A DNA stretch of 64,000 bases from Amoebidium appalachense. Lineage: Eukaryota; Ichthyosporea. The number at the start of each line of letters is the position of its first letter. The first letter of the stretch is position 1. The notes below the pieces were generated by a model that saw only the letters and a program-made list of their open reading frames with translations, ran no database searches and was not told where the DNA came from. The position numbers and the translations under genes are program-made. Positions 42,507 through 64,000 of the stretch are shown one piece after another. The DNA lies in NCBI GenBank assembly GCA_963693365.1, contig CAVNZM010000004.1, positions 868,001 through 932,000 on the forward strand, in the 5' to 3' direction.

Positions 42507-43693
42507 ACTTAGGTATCGACGGGGGAGCTTCCTAGAAGCCCCGTCTCCTGAGTTCCTATCTATATTTTTCTTGCTTCTGCTTACTGCTGCAACTTTAACC
42601 CCCGGCCTTTCCCACTGCCCATGCCTGCATAAGCAACCCTGCTCGTCTCTGATCAAGACGGGTGACCTACCCATAAAACAGTAGAATATAAGAAAAGAAA
42701 GTGAATAGCAAAATAGAGAACACCAAAAATGGCAAGTAAATAGAAGTAAGAGTGAATGATAAATAAAAGACTAATCATTTATTAAATAATATTGAAATAA
42801 GAAAAAAATTCTGCTAATGAAAGAAGAGATACAATAAAGGTAGCTGCTAATACAGGGTTCAAAAGAAGCTTGTCTGGCCCTCCCCCCCCTCTTCCCGCCC
42901 CTCCCCCCCCCCTCCTACACACACACAAACACACACACTCAACACATACAACCACACAAGCTCCAAATCAGTCATGCCAACAACGATTGGGGGGGGGGGG
43001 GGGGGGGGGGGGTAGTGTTGCATGTGAAGCCTGCATGCACGTGATTGCAAAAAATCACCACGTGTGCACGTGTACAACCCAAGACTGAGTGGCCATCACA
43101 TGATATGTCGCTATAATTCAGCAAGCCTAGATGCTGATGGGGAATGTGTAACTAAAACTGAACACACAGCTAGGAGAATCAATGCACGTCTTTTGGCCGC
43201 GTTCTCCATGGCCAATCATAATAATAGATCAAGACACCCCAGTTGTCAAACATATTAATATACACCTTAAAAAGCAAAGAAAAATACCATCACAACCAAG
43301 GTCAGACTAATTAAATGAGTCAACCAAACTTGTGCATACGTCCCCAATCTATAAATCTTTGCCCAATAGCTCTCAATTTATATTAAATGAAAGGCATAGG
43401 AACAAGACAATAAAAAATTAGGAATCTTCACGTAATGTCACGACACAGTAATCATTCAAGCGCCTAGCAGGAACCACGTACTCTACCCCACGTAGTACAC
43501 CACACACAACCCATATGATCATTGAATATTATTGAGCGTTAGGGACATCCTTGCTTGTACCCGCAGCACCTTCACTTGGCCCCCCCCCTCTTTGGTGGGG
43601 GTCTATACACTGGCCGGTCTTCCTTTCTCGCTCGTTGTGGTCGCTCCCTCTCCTCCCTCTCCACCCCCCGCCTCTGGGGTGCCCCGCCCCCCT
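41966..43693. other. Intergenic region between convergent genes, no gene seen
   Basis: Holds a direct duplication of CTAATCCCAATTCATGTGCTCCGTGGT around 42395-42470 (partial units), a poly-C run at 42474-42505, and an inverted fragment of the dispersed repeat tail at about 42600-42665 (AAGCAACCCTGCTCGTCTCTGATCAAGACG). A-rich sequence covers 42680-42860 and a poly-G lies at 42989-43012. 43100-43550 is unique AT-rich sequence. Confidence 0.6.
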
Positions 43694-52554
<8,861 letters not shown>

Positions 52555-53552
52555 AGCAACCACTGGGGAGCAAAAGGCTGGCTGTTTTGACACGGAACAA
52601 GCAACCTCAACCGGACCTCTGGAGAGCAGTGCCCCTTTTTTGTGTTGTGTCCGAGCTAACTAAATAACAGCAGTAGTGCTGTTCTTATGATCTATGTGAG
52701 ACTGGCTACGTAGATTGTCTGTAGTCCGTACAGGGCAGTGCTCCAAGCCCAACAATGAGGAACTGCAGGACACTAAAGCTTAGTATTGTGGGCAGTATTG
52801 CTGTGACTTTTGTCAGATCCAGGTGAAACTGGCACATAGGATCATACACGCTACAAAGTGATTGCTTTGTTGAAGTTTGGCCGTGTTGGTTGTCCAGAAA
52901 AGAGGAACTTGAAACACGGAACCAGGAACACGGAGACCCCCGTGTGCACCCTGAACTCGGAATGCACTTATATTAGGCACCAACTATGTCCCTGCACTTA
53001 GGCACTCACTGTATTGTTGCTGCTCGAACGGCTATCGTGTATGAGCCCGGCCTACGTCACCAACTGAAATAGGACCCCTCGTCTGACTGCTCAGAACCGA
53101 CACCGTGAGATTGGGCCAGTTTCGGGATTCAGTGAGAGATTCAGTGTATAATTTCACTTCATTTTTGTGCACCTTCACTGAGATTTGGGATACATGCAAC
53201 ATTCGCAAGTCTTCTAGGGAGGGGAAACATGCGCCAGCCGCCCACTATCAACTGTTAGCTGGTGCAGGCAACTATGCTAAAGCCTGGGCTGTATATACAT
53301 GCAGTATTTTGACGGTCGCACCTATGCACGCACCTACCTGGGTCTGTACAAGTTTCTAAAATAGTGGGCTACGATACGAGAGGCAGTTGTTTTTTAAGTT
53401 GAATGTATGGCACACAAAAAGTAGAATATGAGGGCAGAGAAGGAGGGGGAAAAAGGTAACTTCTTTGAGAAGAGTTGGTGTTAACAAACACCAGCTAACT
53501 GCTGCCATAACATGAAATAACAAAACTTGAAGACACGGCACTCGTTCGCCGT
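52555..53552. other. Intergenic region, no gene seen
   Basis: Unique sequence of balanced composition between the TDRD3-like start (52554) and the histone H2B stop (53553). It should contain the TDRD3-like promoter and the H2B 3' end. No coding exon is recognised. Confidence 0.6.
53535..53552 (-). terminator. Possible 3' stem-loop just after the H2B stop
   Basis: Immediately after the TAA the transcript reads ACGGC, an 8-nt loop GAACGAGT, then GCCGT. Five base pairs with an 8-nt loop is shorter and looser than the animal histone 3' stem-loop (6 bp, 4-nt loop), so a processing role is uncertain. Confidence 0.3.
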
Positions 53553-53930
53553 TTACTTGTTGGAAGTGTACTTGGTGACGGCCTTGGTGCCCTCAGACAC
53601 GGCATGCTTGGCAAGCTCACCGGGGAGGAGCAGGCGCACGGCAGTCTGAATCTCGCGGGAGGAGATAGTCGACTTCTTGTTGTAGAGAGCGAGTTTGGAG
53701 GCCTCACCGGCAACACGCTCGAAGATGTCGTTCACGAACGAGTTCATGATAGACATGGCCTTGGAGGAGATACCGGTGTCGGGGTGCACCTGCTTGAGCA
53801 CCTTGTAGATGTACACGCTGTAGCTCTCCTTTCTCTTCTTCTTCTTCTTCTTGTCCCCCTTCTTTGCGGCGGCGGCGGCACCCCCCTCGCCAGCCTTCTT
53901 TTCGGCCTTCTTTCCTCCCTTGGGCGGCAT
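53553..53930 (-). CDS. H2B: Histone H2B, intronless
   Basis: A core nucleosome protein that pairs with H2A. The single-exon ORF of 125 residues starts [12 protein letters not shown]. An upstream in-frame ATG at 53978 would add 16 residues atypical of H2B, so 53930 is preferred. The N-terminal tail is Lys/Ala/Gly-rich with a KKKKKK run. The histone fold follows: [40 protein letters not shown], the [20 protein letters not shown] helix and the C-terminal helix [16 protein letters not shown] with the conserved Lys pair. The length is typical of the family. It is divergent from the FAD oxidoreductase at 54274, with several CCAAT boxes between them. It is one of the few genes here with no repeats inside. 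Confidence 0.98.
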   Translation of the reverse strand: MPPKGGKKAEKKAGEGGAAAAAKKGDKKKKKKRKESYSVYIYKVLKQVHPDTGISSKAMSIMNSFVNDIFERVAGEASKLALYNKKSTISSREIQTAVRLLLPGELAKHAVSEGTKAVTKYTSNK

Positions 53931-54032
53931 GTTTGTGTTTTTGGAGCTTCGGGTGGTTGTCGGTTTGACTGAGGACAAAATTTATCGCGAGGACATTTAT
54001 AATGTAACATCTGATCGGTGCGCTTGCGTACG

Positions 54033-54158
54033 CCAATCGTTGCACTGCAAGTTGAAGAAGCATAGGCTTGTGATTGGTCCATGTCAATACACCGATCTGC
54101 CTTTGAAGTCTTCATTGATTGGATGAATCCAAGAAACCGATTCGACTATTTTGATTGG
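54033..54158. promoter_or_regulatory. CCAAT-box cluster in the H2B / FAD-oxidoreductase divergent promoter
   Basis: The 343-bp gap between the two starts holds CCAAT at 54033-54037 on plus and ATTGG (CCAAT on minus) within 54072-54077, 54117-54122 and 54153-54158. Three copies in the H2B orientation, 40-46 bp apart, match the CCAAT/NF-Y arrangement known from histone and cell-cycle promoters. The role here is inferred. Confidence 0.5.
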
Positions 54159-54273
54159 CTGCATTTTGAAGTGACCGTTATTCCCGGCTGGCGCGCGCGC
54201 CAAGAGCTCGCGCCGAGTCAGGCTGCCAACATACTTTCCTTAGTATTATATTGTGTGGCAAAAGGACGCTAAT

Positions 54274-56565
<2,292 letters not shown>

Positions 56566-56622
56566 TTGTTAGCGTGGTTTGTTAACTGGATGGATGTGGT
56601 GCGGTCAAGTATGGGAGAATTC

Positions 56623-56656
<34 letters not shown>

Positions 56657-56882
56657 ATGCTGTGAAAAAACTCTGACATCTGGTTGGTTTCATTGGGGAA
56701 AAAATGTTGGTTGCTTGTGCCTTTTTTCTTTCTTTCTTTTTTTGGGCAGGGGGGGGAATTGTGGGATGAAGTAAATGGATTAATTAGCGCAGTAATGATT
56801 CCCATATTCGTATGATAATATTCATCATCAGAGCTAGACATAATCAATGTCGAGGGTTTAAATTCGCGCTGTTACGCTGTTT

Positions 56883-56888
56883 AATAAA
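56883..56888 (+). terminator. Polyadenylation signal candidate for the FAD-oxidoreductase gene
   Basis: AATAAA lies 318 bp after the stop codon at 56565, within TTTAATAAAGACAAAAAG. It is the only canonical hexamer seen shortly downstream of that gene on its strand. Confidence 0.4.
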
Positions 56889-57486
56889 GACAAAAAGAGA
56901 AATTCTGTGTTGTGTGCAATATATTGGTGTTAAATGCTTTCAGTCCGTGTATGTATGTATCGTGTCAGAGATGTGCATAATTTAGGTGTTAATATTAGAA
57001 GTATGTATGGCGTGCATGCCAGACTTCATGTAAGGATCCTTAGAAAGCCCAGGCATACATGGGATGGCAGAGTGAATAATGACTTCAAAGATGGTTGTGT
57101 GTACAGTATGGAAAGACCTGTCCCTTTGTGTACTTGGAACATACATTAATTGAACTGAATTTCCATCCACCGCTTGCAAATCCCCCCCCCCCCCCCCCCT
57201 CCCCCCTTCCCTCCCCCCGCCGTCCCTCCCCTAGGCCCCCGCTCGGCACTTCAAATTAATAAAGTTGACCGTTGTGCGTTGTTTTTAAGGGGGTTTTAAT
57301 GTAATTATCCCCCTGGGCTCCCTTAGCTAGTGGTTGTGGCGCGGCTTTTTGTTGGATGGATGCGGGCGATATAGTATGCCAATTCTTATAATTTTCCGAT
57401 GTTTATCATTGGGGGAGGGGGGAGGGGGGGGACAGGGGGGCGGGGAGGGGGGGGGGGGGGGACAAGGGGGAGGGGACGGGGAGGGT

Positions 57487-57524
<38 letters not shown>

Positions 57525-57773
57525 GGTAAATACTTGGTTTCGCTTCTTCCTTTGAAAAAAACCGTTGCAGAGAGTACAACTGGTGACGATTCCCTTTCAC
57601 ACCTGTTGGCAATTATTGCACTGAATCATGCCTGTGGTATGCTGTTACTCACCGAACAAAATGTAATGTTATGGTAGTGGCCTCAATAGTACTTTCGGGG
57701 AGATCTAGATACATATCGATTTGCCAGAAGGCTCGAGGTGCACGGGCGGGGCGCATGGGGGGAAAGGGGGGAA

Positions 57774-57805
<32 letters not shown>

Positions 57806-57834
57806 CAACATTACCGCTAAAGTTTTTTTTTCAG

Positions 57835-57944
57835 AGCAAAAACCGGGTGTGGGTGGTGCTACGCAGGAATTCGAAGCTGGTGGTGGTTATAACCAATCAA
57901 TGATGGTAGCTGCTGTGGTTCTAACGCTGATACTCAGTCTATGA
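57835..57944 (+). CDS. Candidate 3'-terminal exon with hydrophobic C-terminus
   Basis: An acceptor TTTTTTTTTCAG precedes a frame reading QKPGVGGATQEFEAGGGYNQ then SMMVAAVVLTLILSL and a stop at 57942-57944. The small polar linker followed by about 14 hydrophobic residues at the extreme C-terminus looks like a GPI-attachment signal or tail anchor. No upstream exon was found with confidence; a frame at about 57565-57677 (ESTTGDDSLSHLL...) is a weak possibility. It may be chance. Confidence 0.25.
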
Positions 57945-58023
57945 TGACTATGTGCTTTTTGTGGCGGGGGAAGAAAATTTTTACATGCGTTCAACTTGCA
58001 GAGTCCAATGCGTACGCACAAAG

Positions 58024-58402
58024 AGGAGCCAACCACATCGGCAGAGTCAACTTGCAAGAATTTTTAGAGCAGAATTATTCTGCAAAATGCAGAACTGTTC
58101 TGCAAAAGCAGAATTAATCTGCAAAAACAGAATTATTCTATAAATGCAGAATTGTTCACCTTTGAGCAGAATCACTCTGCTTTTAGCAGAATTATTTTGC
58201 TTTAAGCAGAATTATTCCGCAAAGAGCAGGATTATTCTGCTTTCGACAGCAGAATAAACTTGCACCAGGCTGAATAAATATCTCTGCTGTTGCAGAATAA
58301 TCCTGCTTTTAGCAGTGCGGAATAATTCTGCATTTTGCAGACTGGTTTTTTCAGAATTACTCTGCTCGGGGCAAGTTGACTCAGCCGATGTGATTGGGCC
58401 TT
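58024..58402. mobile_element. Terminal-inverted-repeat element (MITE-like), diverged copy
   Basis: The left end contains CCAACCACATCGGCAGAGTC and AACTTGC. The right end is its inverse, ending GACTCAGCCGATGTGATTGGGCC. The interior is an array of GCAGAATTATTCTGC-like palindromic units in varying orientation. It has the same structure as the element at 59401. Exact termini and target duplication are unclear. No coding capacity. Confidence 0.75.
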
Positions 58403-58570
58403 AAGCTTTGCCGACGCACGGCACCGTGGTGAAAATTTAAAGGATTATTGTATCCTGCAATCTTTGCATATACATTGTCAAATAGAAGGCATAATTTGTG
58501 GAGCCCATCTTTCGGGGGGGGGGGGGGGGGGGGGGGGGGAGGGGGGGAGGGGGGAAGAGGGGTTGGGGGG

Positions 58571-58631
<61 letters not shown>

Positions 58632-58680
58632 TCTTTTGGAGGGCGGGGGAGGAGCTCCGGGGGGGGGGGGGGGGGGGGGG

Positions 58681-58975
58681 TTTGAATGCGGAAAACGGTA
58701 CGAAGTACGCATACACGACGAGAAGCATGGTGCAGGACACATGCAAAGGCAAACATTCAAGTATGCAACATCAGCCATGTGCACAGTATGCGTCATAAGC
58801 AGAGCCCATCCTCAGGGAGGACCCAAGTCATCAATTGCGTCTGAGTTTCGACCCCTTAGCCCGCGTATATACGACACTCCAACTCAGACAGCAGCATCAA
58901 CTGAACTTGGGCGGGTCAACCCGTCTTGATCAAAGACGAGCAGGGTTGCTTATGCAAGCAATGTGAGCAAAACGG
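58681..58975 (+). repeat. Dispersed short repeat, longest copy in the window
   Basis: Begins after poly-G as TTTGAATGCGGAAAACGGTA then CGAAGTACGC. It continues through GTCATAAGCAGAGCCCATCC, GGACCCAAGTCATCAA, CTGAGTTTCGACCCC (a weak pol III B-box look-alike) and GGTCAACCCGTCTTGATCAA to ACGAGCAGGGTTGCTTATGC. It is the reference copy for the family listed at 4097, 23382, 40880, 41068, 45507, 48850, 49940 and 63701. No ORF. Confidence 0.7.
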
Positions 58976-59400
58976 TGCAGATGTGTGTGCAAACTAATGC
59001 AGTGCAGCGAAAAATGCGTATGTGCTTACAGATGCACGACACAGAGCAACCATGCCCGGTTGCATGGAAGTAAAGCGGTGGGGGGGGGGGGGGGGCGGCG
59101 CAGTTACGGTGCCCGGGGCCCATCTGAGTGCTGTAGGGAGGGTAAGGACAGGCTGTGTGTCTGGGTGTGTGTGTGGTTGGGTGTGGGTCACCGTGGGTGT
59201 GTGCACGTGCGCGCACACGTGTACTCGTGACGTGTACACATGTGTGTGTGTGTGCGTGTGGTGTGCAGGGATGGATGTTTATGGGAGAGTTTTATTAGCA
59301 TTTTACTTCATGAAATATGATGGCTGCAACAGTTAACATTATGCGCATGGATGGAAGAGGGGGGTTGAGGGGGAAGGGGAGGGGGAAGGCGGAGGCGGGA

Positions 59401-59729
59401 AGGGCCCAACCACATCGGCAGAGTCAACTTGCAAAAAGCAGAATTATTCTGCAAGAGGCGAATTATTCTGCAAAAAGCAGAATTATTCTGCAGAAAGCAG
59501 AAACATTCTGCAAAAGCAGAATTACTCTGCTTTTAGCAGGATTATTCTGCTTTTAGCAGAATTATTCAGCTTTTAGCAGAACTATCCCGCAAAAAGCAGA
59601 TTTATTCTGCTTGCGACAGCAGAACATACTGCTTGTAGCAGAATCATTCTGCTTTTAGCAGTATAATCCTGCCTTTTGCAGAATAAATCTGCCCGGAGCA
59701 AGTTGACTCAGCCGATGTGGTTGGGCCCT
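59401..59729. mobile_element. Terminal-inverted-repeat element (MITE-like), intact copy with 6-bp target duplication
   Basis: A 329-bp element with 31-bp inverted ends that differ at one position: AGGGCCCAACCACATCGGC, then A (left) or T (right), then GAGTCAACTTGC. GCGGGA flanks it on both sides (59395-59400 and 59730-59735), a likely 6-bp target-site duplication. The interior is about a dozen GCAGAATTATTCTGC-type units, each nearly self-complementary. No transposase, so it would move only with help from elsewhere. Confidence 0.85.
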
Positions 59730-59735
59730 GCGGGA

Positions 59736-61336
<1,601 letters not shown>

Positions 61337-61735
61337 TCAGTCACTCACTACCGGACCCAACTCCACATCATCATCATGCAACGAAAAATTCCCCCCACTC
61401 ACACTTTCTACGCTCTCTCCGTTGCACTCCTTTTCTCCCTTAAGATCTCCGTTTTCAGTTGACGGTGTCCCCTCCTCCTCCGGTGAGCCAAAACACAGCT
61501 TTGCTATTCTCTCTCCGCATATGGGCTCCCATAGAGAGAGGAGCCAACACACGAAGGGTGTGTGTGATGTTAAGTTGATGCCTGTGTGGATGGGGGAGGG
61601 GGAGGAGGGGGAAGAGGGAGGGGAGGAGGAGGAAGGGGGGGGGGGGGGGAGGAAGAAAGAATTTGGATGAGGGAGGAAAGGGAAAGAAGGGCAAGAGGAG
61701 TTAGGCAAGTGGGCTTACATACACCTTTGCGACAG

Positions 61736-61794
<59 letters not shown>

Positions 61795-61818
61795 CGTGTG
61801 TGTACGTGTGTGTGTTTT

Positions 61819-61853
<35 letters not shown>

Positions 61854-64000
61854 GTGCGTGTGCGTGTGCGTGTGCGCATGCATTTGTGTGTGTGCGCGTG
61901 TGTGCACGTGGGTGTAGGTGTGGGTGTGACACACCGAGTGTATATTACAGTACATGTGGAGCTGAAGGTCTATGAGGCAGTATGCAGAAAGACTATATGC
62001 TGGCTTTCCAGCAACCCTTCACATTCCCAGAGTCACACACCACAGCTAGCATACAGAAATGAAGATGCCCCTCCCCCCTCCCCCCTCCCCCCCTCCCCCT
62101 CCCCTCCCCCCCTCCCTCCCCCCCCCCCCCCCCCCCTCCCCTCCCCTCCCCCCACCTCCCCCCCCCCCCCCTCCCCCCCCCCCCCCCCCCCCCCCCGCCG
62201 CGCCCTCTTCCCCCTTTCTCGGCAACCTTGCACCCCTCCCGCTTCCGGGCCACCCCCAAAGATCCAAGCACACACGAACCAACAAGGCTCACCAAAAACT
62301 AATTGAAGGTTTCCTCCCTTCCCCTCCCCAAACCCACCCAATCCACCCACACCCCAACCCACCCCCTTATGCATCCCCACCCTTCCCCTTCCATCACAAC
62401 CAACACCAATTCCGTACACACACCCACACCCGCGTCTCTACCAATCACAACCAAATCATCCCCCGTCCATCCCCCCCCCCCCCCCCTCCCCCCCTCTCCC
62501 CCCTCCCCTCCCCCCCCCTCTCCCCCCCCCCCCCCCCCCCCCCTTCCCGTCCCCCGGGCCCGCCCGCTCGGCCCCGCTCTCTCCCGCTAACACAGCCAAA
62601 AGACACAACCAATTCACCCCATACTCACCAATAAAAGCGACAAACACCAGTAGTGTTCCAGCCACAAACATAGCGTTAAAGCTGATGGTGGCCACAAATG
62701 CATCGACCAGTATGGCTAGGGGGATGGTCAGGCTCAGGCCCAGTGTTGCAATCAGGGGTGACGTCAGAAGGGTGCTGTACAGCCACAGATAGTCCTGGAG
62801 ATTTACATGTCGGTGGAGGGAGGAAGGGGGGGGGGGGGGGGGGGAGGAGGGGAGAGAGGGGGAGGGGGGAGGGGGTGGTGGGGGTAGGGGGGAGAGGGAG
62901 GGAGGGAGGGAGAGGGAGGGGGGGGGGGGGGGCGGGTGGGGGGGAGGGGGGAAGGAGGGAGGGCGTGGGAGGAAGGGAGTGGGAGTGGGGGGGACGGGGA
63001 AGCGGGGGAGGGTTAGATGTGGCCATTTGAATGTCAGCGCGAAGAAAGAGCAAATCCAAAACCGTTGTATGGGGCAGCAACACACCGGTTTCTTACAGTT
63101 ACCATATCGGGTAATCGGATAAAACCGAGCTCAATTTCGGCCAAAAGCAGTGGGGATCTATGGTTTGAACCAAACTCCTTGTGTAATGCACAAACACAAA
63201 ACATATGGAACATAAGTAGTAAACACAAAACATATGGAACATAAGTGGTGGTGATGGGGTGTGGGGAAGGGGTGTGTGGGGGGGAACTGTGCAGTCTTCC
63301 ACAGCGTCCGAGTCTCGACCCATTAGCAGACCCCAGTGTGTGTGTACGTGTGTGTGTGTGTGCGTGTGTATATGGGGGAAGAGGGGTAAGGAGGGGGGGG
63401 GGGGGGGGGGAGGAGGAGGAGGGGGGGGGGGGGGTAAGATTTAGGCGCAAGCTAGCTGTCCTGAATGGCAAGTATAAGGGAAAGAACAGGGAACATTACA
63501 TGGGAGGGGAGGTTCATGCTCGTGTATGCATGGGCACACATATGCTCGTGCATGGGTGTATGTCCATGGGTGTGTGTCTTGTCGGTATGGATGCATGACC
63601 TAGGTCACTACTACCAGTAACCTAAGAGTGCGGATGTACGTGCGTCGGATAGTGTTTTTTTTTTGTTTTTTTTTTCTTTTTGGGGAGGGGGGGGGGGGGG
63701 TTTGAATGCGTCAACAAGTACGAAGTACACAAGAACAAACGGATAACACGATGCAGAAAGCAAGCCATACATAAAGAGTATGCATAATAAGCAGAGCGGG
63801 GAGGGGGGGGGGGGGGGGAGGGGGGGGGAAGGGGGGGGGGGGGGAGAGAGAAGGGGGGGGGGGGGGGGGGGATGGGGTAAGAATAATATATGATAATACT
63901 TCCCCAAAACAATAGAAAACACAAGTTCGAAATACCCAGCCCAACCACCCACAATCAACCACATGATTCATTGGGGCACACACCGACAGCACCGTGCCCA
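61337..64000 (-). CDS. SLC35F5-like nucleotide-sugar-transporter-family protein, 3' part of gene
   Basis: Three exons in transcript order: 63984-64000 (cut by the window edge), 62629-62794 and 61337-61581. They join in phase to read GTVLS, DYLWLYSTLLTSPLIATLG, LSLTIPLAILVDAF, FVAGTLLVFVAFIG, then a tail with VCWLLSLWEPICGERIAKLC and an acidic end (SLHDDDVELGPVVSD). GTVxSDYLWL...LTSPLxATLGLSLTIPLA is the last-two-helices signature of SLC35F5-type members of the drug/metabolite transporter superfamily. The WEP-ICGERIAKLC stretch lines up with the post-membrane segment of the human protein. About 140 C-terminal residues are present; the N-terminal helices lie right of 64000. Substrate is unknown. 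Intron 63983-62795 carries a dispersed repeat and many G-runs. Confidence 0.88.
63701..63800 (+). repeat. Dispersed short repeat, copy between poly-G tracts
   Basis: A poly-G ends at 63700, then TTTGAATGCGTCAACAAGTA, CGAAGTACAC, AACACGATGCAGAAAGCAAG and ACATAAAGAGTATGCATAAT AAGCAGAGC follow, stopping at a new G-rich tract. It matches the copy at 58681 in block order and in the poly-G boundary. It lies antisense in an intron of the SLC35F-like gene. Confidence 0.7.

Larger units (their letters stand above)
56566..58010. other. Spacer with a poly-A signal, G-runs and one candidate terminal exon
   Basis: Contains a T26-30 run at 56626-56655, AATAAA at 56883-56888, poly-C at 57182-57200 and poly-G at 57415-57521 and 57776-57804. 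No complete gene is seen. A splice-acceptor-bounded frame at 57835-57944 is listed separately. Confidence 0.6.

Noticed and set aside
58849-58863. CTGAGTTTCGACCCC as a pol III B box marking a tRNA-derived SINE
   Set aside because: Only a partial match, with no convincing A box at the right distance and no tRNA-like fold. Kept only as a remark.

Overview
This is a window of a eukaryotic nuclear genome. Genes are split by many GT-AG introns, one histone gene is intronless, both strands are used, and there is no bacterial-style operon structure. Introns and spacers are saturated with simple repeats: runs of G or C above 20 nt, (CA/TG)n tracts of 50-190 bp, and GA/CT blocks. The gene set suggests a unicellular opisthokont, perhaps a holozoan relative of animals. 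It includes a GWT1/PIGW-type acyltransferase, a TXNDC17-type thioredoxin, a TDRD3-like OB-fold protein, an SLC35F-type transporter, and a protein resembling the fungal velvet/animal Rel DNA-binding fold. The lineage call is inference. All exon models were built by eye from splice signals and reading-phase continuity.

Layout. (1) 363-7366, minus: PIGW/GWT1 in ten exons, with its last exon left of the window. (2) 8149-21673, plus: a 30-exon gene for a coiled-coil protein of about 1464 residues; the 0.8-kb gap between it and PIGW is a probable divergent promoter. (3) 22093-25550, minus: a complete five-exon TXNDC17-like gene. (4) 25551-30210: repeat-rich spacer with no convincing gene. (5) 30211-33331, minus: four-exon velvet/Rel-like protein of 706 residues. 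(6) 33332-37521: low-repeat spacer with an inverted repeat and a CRE-like palindrome. (7) 37522-41965, plus: secreted protein of unknown family, with one exon-intron unit present three times in tandem and a probable one-base frame break. (8) 43694-52554, minus: TDRD3-like OB-fold protein with an RGG-rich tail, also with a one-base homopolymer frame break. (9) 53553-53930, minus: histone H2B, divergent from (10) 54274-56565, plus: two-exon sarcosine-oxidase-family FAD protein. (11) 56566-61336: spacer with two copies of a terminal-inverted-repeat element and a dispersed repeat. (12) 61337-64000, minus: 3' end of an SLC35F-like transporter.

The genes do not form one pathway; they look like ordinary housekeeping neighbours. 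The unusual content is in the repeats: a short dispersed element bracketed by poly-G tracts, a small inverted-repeat transposon family with palindromic internal repeats, a tandem exon triplication, and dinucleotide repeats that begin or end exactly at splice sites.
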